Position numbers and translations under genes: made by a program. From Metaphire vulgaris (lineage: Eukaryota > Annelida > Clitellata > Crassiclitellata > Megascolecidae): a DNA stretch of 64,000 nucleotides. The notes beneath the pieces were generated by a model. It saw nothing but the letters and a program-made list of their open reading frames with translations, was not told the origin of the DNA and did not search any database. The stretch spans positions 3,881,968 to 3,945,967 of the forward strand of contig CM030851.1 of NCBI GenBank assembly GCA_018105865.1, given 5' to 3'. This document shows positions 19,767 through 31,605 of this stretch, one piece after another; the first letter of the stretch is position 1, and every line of letters begins with the position of its first letter.

Positions 19767-20711
19767 CAGTGATGTTAACAAGGACTGACCCCCAAAGGAC
19801 GAGGATAAGGACAAGGACCGACCCTCCAAGAACGAGGATAAGGACAAGGACTGACCCCCAAGGACGAGGATAAGGACGAGGACCGACCCTCCAAGAACGA
19901 GGACAAGGACCAGGACTTACCCCTCAAGCACAAGGACCACAAGGACTGAACTCCGAGGACAAGGATCAAGGACAAGGACAAGGACCGATCTATGTTTTAG
20001 ACAAAAAAGACAGAAAAGAAAAAAGCAAAAACAATTTCAAATCGAATCACAAAATCATAGAAGCAAAAAAGGAATGTTGTAAAACATAATCTAGTCAACA
20101 GCAATGTTGTATTTCAAGTAAACAAGTGTTTCCAACAGCTGATCAGTCATGCACGCACGATGAGACCTAATATTATGAGACCACTTTGCGAAAAAACTCG
20201 TTCAACTGCCAATCTCCACTGATGACCATGCTTTGTTGCATTCCTTTGTAAGTTTGTAGACAATGACACCAGTATTTTAAGATAAAACTAAAGATTAATA
20301 GAAATTTTAAAAACGCATGCGTCTGGTTCATACGCTTTCAAACAGGAAATGGAAGTTCAGCTGCTCAACTGGTATTATAAAGGAAACAATGACTACACAT
20401 TTATAATAGCTCAAAGCAAGTATGTAAATATGAATCCAAATACTACTCTTACCTTGGAACATAATTATCAGAACAATTGAAAATGGTATGCAAGTAATTT
20501 GGTCCTTATAAGGATTTTTCAAGGACTAAGTTACAAGAACCAAGACAAGGACCGATCTGCAAGGACGAGGATAAGGACAAGGACTGAGCCCCCAAGGACG
20601 AGGACAAGAACGTGTTCTGAGTCTTCATGGACGAGAACAAAGACAAGGACTTCAAATTGGTCCTTAAGGAGTCCTTAAGGACAAGGACCAGGACAAGGAT
20701 TAACATCACTG
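19767..20711. mobile_element. hAT-like element with AAGGAC minisatellite subterminal regions
   Basis: 945 bp with ends CAGTGATGTTAA and TTAACATCACTG, flanked by CAAAGAAG and CAGAGAAG (7 of 8). Both subterminal regions (about 19780-19995 and 20520-20705) are made of degenerate AAGGACAAGGACGAGGAT units in the same orientation. The middle shows no intact transposase. Confidence 0.8.
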
Positions 20712-20761
20712 CAGAGAAGAGTGGATATCCATGGTAGCCGACGTAGCAATACATGGCACAT

Positions 20762-20795
20762 GAAGAAGAAGAAGAAGAAGAAGAAGAAGAAGAAG

Positions 20796-20825
<30 letters not shown>
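20762..20825 (+). repeat. (GAA)n microsatellite
   Basis: About 21 uninterrupted AAG/GAA units. It is the simple-repeat tail of the LINE fragment directly upstream. Confidence 0.95.
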
Positions 20826-20826
<1 letters not shown>

Positions 20827-20830
20827 GATA

Positions 20831-22199
20831 GTACTAGAACTACGTAATTCAAAAGTTGGTAAAACGGGGCCGTTGACATATTTTACCTGAAGGCCCCATC
20901 TGTAACAGTTCCAGCATTCATGCTCAAGTTGACTAATTAGTTATTAATGGGTCCATGTTTAATGCATTTCATTAGACAAGGCAATCTGTTGTGAGAGGTT
21001 ATTTAAATATATATATATATATATATATATATACAGTATATATATATGCTGATGGACGCATATTTAACCTCCAAGAGTGCTGAAAATTTGCCAAGTCATT
21101 ACATGGCCTGCAAACATCTTTTTGAAGATCAGACTATCTTAAACGAATGTCTCATAATTAGCTCGTTTAGAAAAGTTAGCGATTGTGTTCATTTGTTTGG
21201 TGAATGGTTGCATACGTGAATTGTTTTGTCAGATGGGTGGAAAATGAGCATGACTTTGACCGACGAGTGTAAATATTGGTCATTGGATTTTGCTGTGTAT
21301 TACACCTAAAATGGGCGTGAAATGGATAATGCTCATTGGAAGGCTAGAGGAGGACTGTTTCGTGAAGGTATTTTTCTAAATCATCCACTATCAAATACCT
21401 AGACTGTTATCAAGTTACATTCCAGGTACTAAGCTCCTGGGTGACATCGCTGCTCATAATTTTGAAGTTTTGTTGCCTCTTTCTCGTTAACTGTCGAATT
21501 CGTGCATTTTACCTCATCGGCTCCTTTCTTTTTTTGCGCAGATTTGGCAGAATTCTTCGCCACCAACTGGTCTTCGAAGTTTCTGAACTCATCTTGGCCT
21601 GGTTTAAAGAGGATCAGTTATTTTCTGTTGAAATCCAAGCTTTCAAATAGTACAAGTTGCAAGAAAATTAAAATGCAGTAGTCAACTATTTAAATTTGGT
21701 ATAACAAGTTGACTGATTCGCAGTCGCTTAATAGCTTCCTTAAATTCTTCTAACACATAAATAATGTAATGTCTAGTGAAACTCACGTTTCGTAATTCTA
21801 AATATAAGGCAGCATGACATTTGTATGGTATCTTTGTGGGCAAAGTGCTCAAATGCACTCCTTTGAACATGATGCAGACAGGTATTCAAGGACCTTTAAA
21901 AATGTCATAGAGTTGCTGGCAGAACGACGTGAAAATACAGAGAACAGTGTCATAGTAACACATTGAGCTTCCTTTCACCAAAGCTTCATATCCAGATTTG
22001 CTTTCAAGCATTGATGCTGCATCGTCAGTACATTAAGTCGGAGTCGATGTACTCAGAAAAAGTTAACCCCAGCGTCAGGTGTGACATCAAGATCACAGAC
22101 TGAAGGTAAAATAGTGATATGAGAGAATGCAGGCAGCAGTGCGTCACGATCAAATTTGAATTGTTGGTACCGAGTCTCAATTCATTTATTCATTCGCTC
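20831..22199. other. No gene recognised; one (TA)n tract
   Basis: AT-rich DNA with a TA microsatellite at about 21007-21047. Short open frames here lack homology clues or splice support. Confidence 0.5.
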
Positions 22200-22344
22200 A
22201 TGAGTTCATTCAAGGGCGCAATAAAGGCTAATGCGCCTCGGCTGATTCACTAAGCAAGTGTGTGTTTAGACGAATAAGAAACGTCGAGCGCGATTGAGTT
22301 TCATCACGTAAAGATGGCGGTAGGGCATTCCAGAATGCAGGGGC

Positions 22345-23464
22345 CAGGGCCGGCCCTAGCCCAAATGGCGCCCCAGGCAAAGCATACATTTTGGAGCCCT
22401 CCGCCGTCTCCCTCCCAATCCCTCTCCATTCACTCTTCCCTATCCTATCCATTTCCCCTCTCCTTCTATCTTCTTCCCTCCCATGCCCTCTACCTCTCCC
22501 TTTTAATGGGTATAACCCGGAAAAGTGTTTGAAATTACAGATGCCCGTAGGCGAGTTTTAGCACATTTTAGGTACAAAAGCAAATCCTGTAAGTAACTGC
22601 AAACTGCTTGCGGCAGCTTGCCTGTAATGATATTCCAATCATAACATTATAATTTACATTAGTGAGTAAGCCCTTAATGCCGTTATTAATACTTTAGTAT
22701 TCAACTTCACTTTATCAAAACAAATAGTGCATAGAAAATCCTAAAACAAATGTGGTCTTGGAATAGTCCTATTACTAACCATATCAACCTTTCATTCATT
22801 CTTGCCAATTTGCAGTAGACGTCTTTTTTACTTCAAGAATACTTTTCTTGCTTTAATACTTGCAAAATTACTTATAATGTCTCCGTAATCTAATGTTTGT
22901 GCTACATCTTTCTCAATAGATAGCATAGCTAGAGAACAAAGTCTTTCCTGTGTCATAGAGGCTCGCAGATACGTTTTTATTAGCTTCAACTTTGAGAAGC
23001 TTCTTTCGCCTGTAGCCACACTGACTGGAGCAGTTAACAAAATGCGAATTACAATAGCACTGTTTGGAAAAAGTTCCAAGCAGCATGTTGATTTCAAAAA
23101 TTGAAGAACTTGCAAAGGCGTTTTTCTGTCTGGCAACATGGAAGATATTAACATTAATTCTTCGCATAATTCATATCCATCCACATCGCAACTTGTGACG
23201 CTTCATCATAGGGTTCGAGTCCGACATAATTTTTAAATTTCTATTTACATGTCAAATTACAATTAGTAAACTAAGATTAACTATGACGACGGGTTAGATA
23301 ACCACGTGACCACTGAATTATTTATGCCTGCCTATACATAGATATATGTACCTGTGTTAGAGATTCCATAGCTGAAAATAATATAGAGCGACATTTTGTA
23401 AATCCAATGCAAATTTGGCGCCCCAGGCAACTGCCTGCTTTGCCTGTGCCTAAGGCCGACCCTG
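22345..23464. mobile_element. hAT element carrying a transposase C-terminus
   Basis: 1120 bp with ends CAGGGCCGGCCCTAG and AAGGCCGACCCTG and a perfect 8-bp target duplication GCAGGGGC (22337-22344, 23465-23472). It is inserted into the LINE reverse transcriptase described at 22220-23735. It has lost most of its transposase gene and is presumably mobilised only in trans, if at all. Confidence 0.93.
22828..23220 (-). pseudogene. hAT transposase C-terminal (dimerisation) domain remnant
   Basis: The minus strand reads LLTAPVSVATGERSFSKLKL, IKTYLRASMTQERL and LAMLSIEKD, the hAT C-terminal dimerisation signature of ZMYM1-like transposases (usual: VTVASGERSFSKLKLIKNYLRS). Only this last ~120 residues remain; the catalytic DDE region is absent from the element. 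Confidence 0.85.
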
Positions 23465-24368
23465 GCAGGGGCAAGCGCCCGAAACGAACGATCGCCAATT
23501 CTGGTATGTGTACGAGGAGCCCAGAGGATCCGAGTCGAGTTGGACCGTGTGTTAATTGGTTGATTTCGGTTCCGGTCACGTAACAGCACACAGTCTCTAG
23601 TCAGGTACTCTGGTGTCTCTGCCCATAGACATTTAGGCCTATCGACCAGAGAAATGATCTTAAACCTGATACGCTGCGTCACAGGTAGCGACTTTCTACC
23701 TGGATCTACAACCTTGACCATTGCGGACTACGGATAGCGGACTATGGATGTTACCCAGATTGAGATCTCGTGAATAAGCTGGTGCACTGCGCCAAGTTTT
23801 CGGGCAGCGCTATGAAAATTTTGTCTTTCTTACTTACTTACTTAATATTAGTTAAGTTTAATGCCCGTGTGGATGTTTCTTTTCTTGTGCAATGGACGCA
23901 GGATTTGAGTGGAAACATAAATAAAACAATCTCAATCATAATTTTTTTTTATTACAGTTATTATACATGAACGACGCTACGTGACTTGAACTTACCTTTT
24001 ATCGCCGTCACGTTTCCTCTTCGACAATGTATTTCATCAAACTGTTTCTTTATTAGACAGAGGGACGAGAACTTATTATAATAATAATACTGCCATTTAA
24101 GGCGGTGTCTTGGTTCCACCCTGGGCTTAACAACTAGTAGCATTTGTGGCCTATTGTGCCGGTATAGTGTGCCAATGTAAAGTTCGTTTGACGGGCTTTT
24201 AGAGACTCGCCAGAGCGTATCATATAATGGAATTTCCGATCATAATAATGTCATCAGGAATTCTCAAATGCTTTAAAAAATTTGAAGTAAGCCGATGCAA
24301 GCTTAATAATGTCATCAGGAATTCCCAAACGCTTTAAAAAAATTTTAAGTAAGCCGATGCAAGCTTAA

Positions 24369-24440
24369 CCCCTTAACTGGGGATCCCGGATATATCCGTC
24401 CATTTTACATTGAGTTACAGTTAAATACACGGTTAAGGGG
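24369..24440. mobile_element. 72-bp piggyBac-like MITE (copy 1)
   Basis: A 72-bp element, CCCCTTAACTGGGGATCC ... CACGGTTAAGGGG, flanked by TTAA at 24365-24368 and 24441-24444. TTAA targets and CCC...GGG ends are the piggyBac signature. A second copy of exactly the same length, also between TTAAs, is at 55323-55394; the empty site is visible in the sister block at the left window edge. Confidence 0.85.
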
Positions 24441-24669
24441 TTAATAATGTCATCAGGAATTCCCAAACGCTTTAAAAAAATTTGAAGTAAGCCGATGCAA
24501 GCTTTTCTCTTGGTTTAGACTAATACGTTTATTTAGAAAGGATTTTTTCACACATCAATGGGGAAGAGCTTGTTTCGCTGTATGAGAAACGATCTGATTT
24601 AAATGAATAACAATGGCAATAATAATTACAATAATAACAAAAGTCAAAAAGTCAAATTCCTTCCCGAAC

Positions 24670-24880
24670 CCCGCGGGCTCATAGGGCGACGCTGACCTCC
24701 GTTGTTTTAGTCATCAGCCAGGCGTGCAATGCCACGGATACGGGGCTAGAGCATCGCGTAGAGCACCTGTTTGACTTGCAGCAGCTTTTTACCACTGCTT
24801 CTCATTTTACCACCGCCCTCTGACGAGTAGGCCTGAGTCGACCTTAGGGCTCCTGCGGGTCTCGAACTCGCGACCTTCTG
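24670..24880 (-). mobile_element. tRNA-derived SINE (copy 2, head truncated)
   Basis: Same body as the copy at 925-1150, including B box GAGTTCGAGACC near 24866, but the A-box end is replaced by CAGGGACGTAGCTAGGC, the apparent left end of another element. Confidence 0.6.
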
Positions 24881-24887
24881 CTCCAGG

Positions 24888-26780
24888 GACGTAGCTAGGC
24901 ATGGGCATAAGAGGCTCAAGCCCCCGAAACCTGAATCGTAGTAGCCCCCCAAATGAATCAAGCCTAAATGGCGTTGTGGGCTCAAACGTTTGTTTGTTCA
25001 CAAGAATTGTACATTGGATATTGAAAAGCTCATAAGCACCTTTGTTGAACAACTGGATTGGCGAGCAAAGTTATATTAAGTGTAGTGTTATATACTTGAG
25101 ACCAGAAGCAATAGTAAAAGGCCTATGAATGAACAATGATTGATAGTATTTAACTAGCAACTTTTATTTGAAGTTTTCATTAGCAATTTAGTTGCCTGCT
25201 GTCTACTTTTGTCCTTTTTGACTTGTGAAGTTCTGAGTTATGACACTGAATAGATTTACAGCGTCTTAAACAAGATTTGATTGAGCAGTAGCATCTGCCG
25301 CATGACTCTTACTCCTAGTAACATTGACACTCATATGGGCCAAATACAAGTAACTTTTTACTTAACACGCACATAATCGAAGCAAAATTATTTGAAATTT
25401 ACTTAAACATAAGAAATTACAGACATGGAACCTATTGATACCAGACCTGTGATTTAATGTCGAAAATGCTCTAAAACACACGCACGAGCATCTACGATTT
25501 CAAAAAATTTTCCGGGGGAGAAACCCCGGACCCTCATTCCAAGGGAGGCCGTGCTAGACGCGGCCTGGGAGGGAAGGTGTCTACCGCGGGGAATGGGAGG
25601 GACAGGGCTATTTCTAGGATTATCAATTTGGGGACTTCGGTATATTCTGGGGGTCTGGGTCCCTGCTGAATAAAGTCTGACAAAGCAAAATACGCCATCA
25701 GCGGCTCAGCACAGACTGTCCCCTGCCGAAAAATCTGACAAAAAGGTCATCCCTGGCTCAGATTGAGAGGGTTGGAAGGGGGTCGGTTTCAGATTGGGGA
25801 AAATTTCCCTGGAAGGAAAAAGGGAGCGCAGGGGGTCCTGGGCTTCAGCCCCCAAACCTTTTAGCAGTTTATAGCAATTTTATTTTAAAATTTTAGTTTA
25901 AAATTAAAATTATATTATATAACTTTAAAATTTTAATGAAAATTAAAATTTTAAAATTTTAAAATTACAATTTTATTTTAAAATTTTTAAAACTTTAACA
26001 ATTTTAGCAATTTTAGCTAAAATTTTAGCTATTTTGCTCGGGGAACTTAGAAACGTCGACCCACTTTTATACAGGCTCGTGTTAATATTTAACTTGTTTT
26101 CGATACGTTACATTCAGCTTCATATAGGCCCATATCGCATTTATTTACATATTTAGGCCTATAGGCCTAATCGGTTTATATATATAACGTTATTGCCCCG
26201 CACAGAAATTGTTAGATTAATACAAAATCACTGCTATTTACTTTTACTTCGTGACCTTTAAAAATCGTAGTTGGGATTGGAATAAATTTGGGTTTGGAAT
26301 AAATATTAACACATACACGATAAATCACACAATGTTTTCTTCTCGGCTATTAAATAATGAAAAGTATCCTTTTCCATAAACAAGCGGTTCAAATATCTTT
26401 ACACGCATCACTGGTCCACTGTAACTGTTGTCTGATCAGTGGTCTGGTGTTCGACGGAGATTAGATGGTGGTCTGGCGTTCGACAGAAAATATTCTAGAA
26501 TTGCAGTCGATCGTGCAGTATGTGTGCGTGTGTGTGTGTGCGTGTGTGTGACGTCACGTCCGTACTTCGTGCTTTGGCTTATCGTGAATTAAAGAGACGC
26601 TAAAACGGCGAAAGAGTGAAAAACGGCAAAAGAAAACGGCGATGAACTGCGAAAACGGCGAAAAACGGTGAAAGCAATTTTAAAAACGTTGGGCCTATTT
26701 TTCACGGTGGGCCTAGAGCTTCAGCCCCCATGAGCCCCCGCCTTAATATGGCTCCGATCTCTTGGCGGTCGTGTGGCTTT
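24888..26780. repeat. Repeat-rich stretch bounded by GGGGGCTCA-type ends
   Basis: Starts with CAGGGACGTAGCTAGGC plus CTCAAGCCCCCGAAACC and finishes near 26760 with TTCAGCCCCCATGAGCCCCC, resembling two ends of one old element of about 1.9 kb. No matching target duplication was found. It includes TTTTAAAATTTT tandems (25865-26035), a TG microsatellite (26513-26550) and degenerate AAAACGGCGAAA repeats (26600-26670). No gene. Confidence 0.4.
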
Positions 26781-26954
26781 GGTTAATTTTCCCAGGCATA
26801 AGGCATGCCGCATGAGGTCACGGTGCTATGTTCTGTTTAAAGAGAAGTTGCTTAATTCTCTTGAATGCAGTGTAATGAGAAGAGTCTATAAGAGTCTGTT
26901 AAGATCAGATTGAGCATCTGCCCGTGGAGTGTGTTAGATCATATTGCTGTTACT

Positions 26955-27422
26955 CAGAGGCGTCATTTGGGGGCTGGGAGGGCCGTGGCCCCAAGGAAAT
27001 GAAAATATTAATTTATAATGTATTAATGTGCAACAAAAATCAAAAAAGGGACGTCATTTGGGTTTGGGGGGGGGGGAAGTCAGCAGCCCTAAAAAAAGGT
27101 CGTCAACTATTTTTTGGTAATCGTAACCCTAAAAAAGAAGAACTGACGAGCAAAAAAAAAGGTCGTCAACTATTTTTTGGTAATCGTAACCCTAAAAAAA
27201 GAGAACTGACGAGCAAAAAAAAAGGTCGTCAACTATTTTTTGATAATCGTAACCCTAAAAAAGAAGAGAACTGACGAGCAAAAAAAAAGCTCGTCAACTT
27301 TTTTCCGAAACTCAAACTCTTAGTCGGAAAAATTTCCAAAAATCCAAAAATTAATAAAATTTTAAAAGAAAATTTTACAAAATTTCTCGCCCCCCCAAGA
27401 AAAGTGTGAAATGACGCCACTG
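26955..27422. mobile_element. hAT-type MITE, family A (copy 3, with internal tandem repeats)
   Basis: 468 bp, ends CAGAGGCGTCATTTGGG and GAAATGACGCCACTG, perfect octamers CTGTTACT on both sides (26947-26954, 27423-27430). About half the interior is a tandem array of at least three ~63-bp units of the type GGTCGTCAACTATTTTTTGG ... AACTGACGAGCAAAAA, absent from the shorter copies. Confidence 0.92.
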
Positions 27423-27430
27423 CTGTTACT

Positions 27431-29298
27431 GCTAGTTATAGGTAATTGCAGGTGATTTTCAGATGATGCGTTGTTGGTACACATTTGCATGTTATGATTG
27501 CAGAAGTTGTATTCTTAAGGCGTTACTCTTGTGCACTATGTGACCCTGGATCACAAGTCCCTAGGGTACGTAAGTGATGTCTGTAGTCGAAATTTGAAGT
27601 TAAAATCACTATTCATCAGTTAAAGTCATTATTTCATTTACTAGTGTCAACTGGGTTTGATTTGATGATTGTAGTTCAAAAAATTGCTTTAGCCTATAGA
27701 GATAACTCGTGAGAATGGCGTTGCAATATTTGTAAAATGCTAACAAAAATAGAACAGAACAGAAAATATATGAAACAAATAGAAAAATCTAATTCTATAC
27801 TTCAAAAAAAGATTTGCATGTTAGTATATTTTTGATTGATTGTTTGTGCTTATATGAGATGTAAAGTCATTTTTATGATAGAAGAGAGTGAGATTGAATT
27901 TAAAGTTTTGCGTTATTTTACACGAATCACATACTGTATGTCTCTTGACGCCGGTTGTCAGTATTCAAATGATGTCCTAAGTAATGACAGAATGCTAGAC
28001 ACGTGATACCATGTTGGTAGTGATTAATTTCCAGTCAGACGGATGTTCCTTAAGATATTGCATTTACTTGAAATTGCGAATTAGTTCAGTGATTGAGACA
28101 GCTTTATTTTCAGTTTGCCATCAAGGTTCAAGATTATTTCGTAGTTAATATGTATTTATTAGCATTTTGCATAATCACGCTTCAATCGCTTCATATCCAA
28201 GCTTACGTAGAATTTGATTGTATAGGCCTAAATTACGATTCTGGAACTGAATTTAAAATTTTAAGATTCGTCAATAATATAATTATAAGATCACATTTAT
28301 ACATATAAACTATATCATATTATTCGATTTAATTTTCAAAATTTATTATTAATTCACTTTAATTTTATATTCTTATTTTAATCCTTGTCATGTAATTTTT
28401 GCCAACAGATACTGGTTTATCTCTAGGTCTGAGCAGATACGCTCAGACGATTTTAAAATTTCCTCTTTAATCGTTTTTGGGGCCCTGTCCAAATTGTCTC
28501 TTTTTATATTTTGATAACTATTGTCGTCGGAAAGAGTCATACTCTGTGTTTAGCTTTTCACGTATTCTGTTGAAGTGTGCTATTTGCTTATTGAGCATTA
28601 GTTTCCGCAAATGTCTTTTGACGTGTGTTTCTTAATTAATGTTTGTGCGTTGTGTTTGTTTATAAACGCGTCCGTATCAAAGACTATGGGCGTCTACGTG
28701 TGTCTGTCTGTGTGTTTGGCGCCTCCTTTCTCAACCAGGACTTGCCACCGGTTATGGCGGAGTTCTTAATTAATGCGTTTTCGGTTCATCGTAGTTGCCA
28801 ACGTTTCTGATTCGTGATAGGGCCTATATTCTTTTCAAAGAGAGTTTCACTCGTTGAAACTATAGTATTTTTGCTTAAATGCCAGTTGTAATCTTGTGAG
28901 TCATTGTATATTACATGATTGTGGCAGATAATCGTGTCGCATATATTTGTTGATCTTAGATTTCATGTCGGTGCAAAACTTTACAGCCGATAACGTTTAA
29001 AGTGTCGTCTCTCTTACAAGTCGCCTAATGATAATAGGCCTGCATCACTTATTTGCCAGATTACTTAGATGTCCTCATCATTTTCATGTTCTCATATTCT
29101 ACCTTGATAAAAATATTTCAGATTTGAACTTGGTTTAAACTAATTAGTCTCTAACTTTGATGAGTGTTCCATCAGCATTCATTGCCAAATTTCTTGCTGC
29201 TTTAACTCTGTGCATTAATAATTTGTTTTGGTGATCGTTTTCTCTTATTGCAAGTCATTGCTACTTTTGATGTCCGTTTCCACTATCGTTCGTCTAAG
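27431..29298. other. No gene recognised
   Basis: AT-rich single-copy-looking DNA. Short open frames (for example at 28093 on the plus strand) show no domain and no convincing splice sites. A few TAGGCCTA words occur. Confidence 0.5.
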
Positions 29299-29472
29299 CA
29301 GTGGCGTAGCGTGCACTCGTGCCGCCTATGGCTCTTGGCAAAAATGCCGCCCCAATTTCACTCTTATTTCACCTGACAAGCAAAAAGGTAGTCGCCGCTA
29401 AATTTACCGCCCTTCTAAATTTTGCCGCCTTCGCTAAAACTACCCCGACAAGCCAAAAGAAAGGTTGTCGCC

Positions 29473-29540
<68 letters not shown>
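29299..29540. repeat. Partial hAT-like end and (TA)n microsatellite
   Basis: CAGTGGCGTAGCGTGCACTC at 29299 resembles family B element ends; no partner end was found. A pure TA array of about 60 bp lies at 29477-29537. Confidence 0.6.
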
Positions 29541-29543
<3 letters not shown>

Positions 29544-30470
29544 TATTGGGAGATATTCAGAATAACTTTGGAGTAATCGATAGTTGTCACCAGTGTTTTA
29601 CATTACAGGCGTAAAGTCCATCTTTTCAACGAAGGAAAATTATAGTGGCTAGCGTTTTATCTGTTGAATGAAGGAGAGTTATAGTGGTTAGCGTTATGAT
29701 TAAGGGATAGTAAGATGAGTTTAGGCTTATTAATCAGAGTTTAGGGATTATGTAGCGCCAGCATTACTTGAATCATATGTTTAATATACTTGGGTGGTCT
29801 TCTTCCCTTCGCCTCTCCTCTTCCTTTCTTCCCTCAGTCAGTGCCTCATAGGAAATCGTATTGTTGATTTTAAACATTACTATAAGATAGCAAGCAATGA
29901 AAACTAAATCTAAGTGTAGCTAAATATAATCAGCGGCTTGTCGTTCACAAAGGAATCTCATTTTATGGTCAAACTAATAATTAATCACATTATGGATGGT
30001 CTCGACTATGTTCAAGCTAGCTTGCATGCAGCTTGTCGCCTGACTGTATGGCGCCATGGCTAGTCTTTTGTAACTGTGAGAGTAATATTAAAGATACCGA
30101 GTAACGATTGATCGGAGCAGTTGGCCGTTGATCGCCGAACAGAATCTAGAAATGGTCTTGCACAACTTCTTAACTTCATACTACATAGTGCCATATATTT
30201 CTATCAGATATAAAATAACAACGGTAAACAACCTTATGATTCTATAAATTTTAAGACATTTTATTCCGTTTCGAACGAGGATTTGGAAACTGACAACTTT
30301 TGTCTACTTCGCACAAGCAGAGAAGAATTACAAAAAAGCTCCAAACTCTGCATATATCTTCTTATTATCGGAACTTATTTGTAAATAATATAATCAAGCA
30401 ATAAACAAAAGGATCTCGATCAATACTGCTAAATATGATTAACATTGTTTTTGAAGTAATAATTCTGTTG
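29541..30470. other. No gene recognised
   Basis: AT-rich DNA with a local duplication (GAAGGAAAATTATAGTGGCT and GAAGGAGAGTTATAGTGGTT near 29630 and 29670). Nothing else recognisable. Confidence 0.5.
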
Positions 30471-30479
30471 AAATGCAAA

Positions 30480-31032
30480 CAGGGCCGACGAGAGGAAATG
30501 CGGGCTGGGGGACAAATAATGATTCCGGGACTCATGTTCAAAACCCTGACAAGCAAAAAGGTTATCATTTACCCTCATATTAAATAAATGCGGACAAGCA
30601 ACAGTAGCGTCATTTCACACTTTTCTTGGATAATTTTTAAATTTTATAATAATAAGTTTACAATAATAATCTAAGATAATTTTTGGGCAAGTTTTGGCAA
30701 ATTTTGGGCCAAATTTGGCAAATCTGTAAAATATTTTACATTTTTTGCAAATTTTTGGCGATATTTTTGCACATTTCACATTAATTAATTCCTTTAAGTC
30801 ATTAGAAATTTTTCTTCATTTTCTTGTGGGCCACGGCCCCCTGTCCCCAAAATGGCGCCTCTGACAAGAAAAAAGAAAGTCTAATATTAAATAAATGCTG
30901 AAAAGGCAAAAAATGTCGTCACTTAGGCTACATCTTTTACATTGAAATAATTTTTTCTGGTCAGCGCGGGTCCTCTGTTTATCGCCGGGCCCGGGTAAAA
31001 ATGTACCCCCTGTCCCCCTCTCGTCGGCCCTG
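30480..31032. mobile_element. hAT element (non-autonomous) containing a nested MITE
   Basis: Perfect ends CAGGGCCGACGAGAGG and CCTCTCGTCGGCCCTG with perfect target octamers AATGCAAA (30472-30479, 31033-31040); 553 bp. It holds a family A MITE at 30602-30863. Related by terminal sequence to 45264-45898. Confidence 0.95.
30602..30863. mobile_element. hAT-type MITE, family A (copy 4, nested)
   Basis: 262 bp, ends CAGTAGCGTCATTTCACAC and AAAATGGCGCCTCTG, flanked by ACAAGCAA and ACAAGAAA (7 of 8). Orientation is opposite to copies 1-3. Nested in the hAT element at 30480-31032, so it inserted later. Confidence 0.88.
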
Positions 31033-31374
31033 AATGCAAATTACTGTTGAGAAATAAGTTCTGACATAAGTCATTAGTTATTGGCACTATTGTCTACTGT
31101 AGTTCGAGTGACAAATACATTTTAGTTTTCTTGAATACAGTGTTTATATATACTTGTATACTTGTATCTACTATATGTATATATATGCATAGGTGTATAT
31201 GCCTATATATGCCATTTAAAATTATTTCTAATTAGGATTTACCTCATAAGATTCTCAAGTAAATCTGTTCTGCTACAATGACAACATTTGTCTTTTAGGC
31301 AACATTTAGGCGAGAAATAAACTGGTTAACATCAAGACACGTGTCAGGTGTCAGTGCTTAGCAACCAAATGGTT

Positions 31375-31605
31375 CTAAGGAAATACAGGGTGTGCGGAGC
31401 CAATTAGCCCTGCTGTTTTATCCATTGTGTATGTTTGCAAATGCAGCAGAGTGTTGTCAAGCTTAATCTGACACTTATTGCCAGGTTGCGTCATGAAGCA
31501 AAGTGTGTACAAGGCAATCTCCGTCGCTGGACTTGTATACATGAAGAAGCTGCTCCATTTCGAATCGTAGCCATACCACTTAAAGTTGACGCTAGCAACG
31601 ATATT
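31375..31605 (-). CDS. EndoU exon 5 (terminal)
   Basis: 231 nt from acceptor tctttatttcag to a TAG stop. It encodes NFKWYGYDSKWSSFF (K261 is the probable catalytic lysine), SPATEIALYTLCFMTQPG and the C-terminal LIGSAHPVFP. A broken relative lies at 4234-4475. Confidence 0.88.
   Translation of the reverse strand, partial: NIVASVNFKWYGYDSKWSSFFMYTSPATEIALYTLCFMTQPGNKCQIKLDNTLLHLQTYTMDKTAGLIGSAHPVFP

Larger units (their letters stand above)
19550..20830 (+). mobile_element. RTE-like LINE 3' end, split by an hAT-like element
   Basis: Left part reads ERKRARGRQRIKF and, in a later frame, NIELIRKARNKE; right part, after the 945-bp insertion, reads EEW-like then RVDIHGSRRSNTWHMKKK and runs into a GAA repeat (20762-20825) that serves as tail. 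The blocks GxRARGRQRxKFTD and NREEWR are characteristic of the C-terminus of RTE-like elements. 5'-truncated. Confidence 0.65.
22220..23735 (-). pseudogene. CR1/L2-type LINE C-terminus, split by an hAT element
   Basis: On the minus strand the right part (23735-23465) reads LPVTQRIRFKIISL, then RTHTRIGDRSFRALAPA; after a 1120-bp insertion the left part (22344-22228) continues FWNALPPSLRDETQSRSTFL to a stop. These are the C-terminal blocks of CR1/L2-like reverse transcriptases (usual text: GDRSFxxxAPxLWNxLP). Its right part belongs to the block duplicated at the left window edge. Confidence 0.82.
23576..24880. repeat. Right copy of the duplicated composite block
   Basis: Direct copy of 1-1099, with the same nested LINE fragments and SINE body. 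Differences: the segment around AATTCCCAAACGCTTTAAA occurs three times here (about 24243-24302, 24303-24364, 24441-24502) against once at 683-745, and a 72-bp TTAA-flanked element sits between the second and third. Extra bases CCTGTTTGACTTGCAGC occur near 24766. The block ends at 24880 where unrelated repeat DNA begins. Confidence 0.85.

Noticed and set aside
22314..22532. Plus-strand proline/serine-rich frame
   Set aside because: Lies across the edge of the hAT element at 22345 and is antisense to the LINE frame.
24888..26780. Single 1.9-kb hAT element
   Set aside because: Both edges look element-like, but the termini are not inverse copies of each other and no 8-bp duplication matches; kept only as a repeat region.
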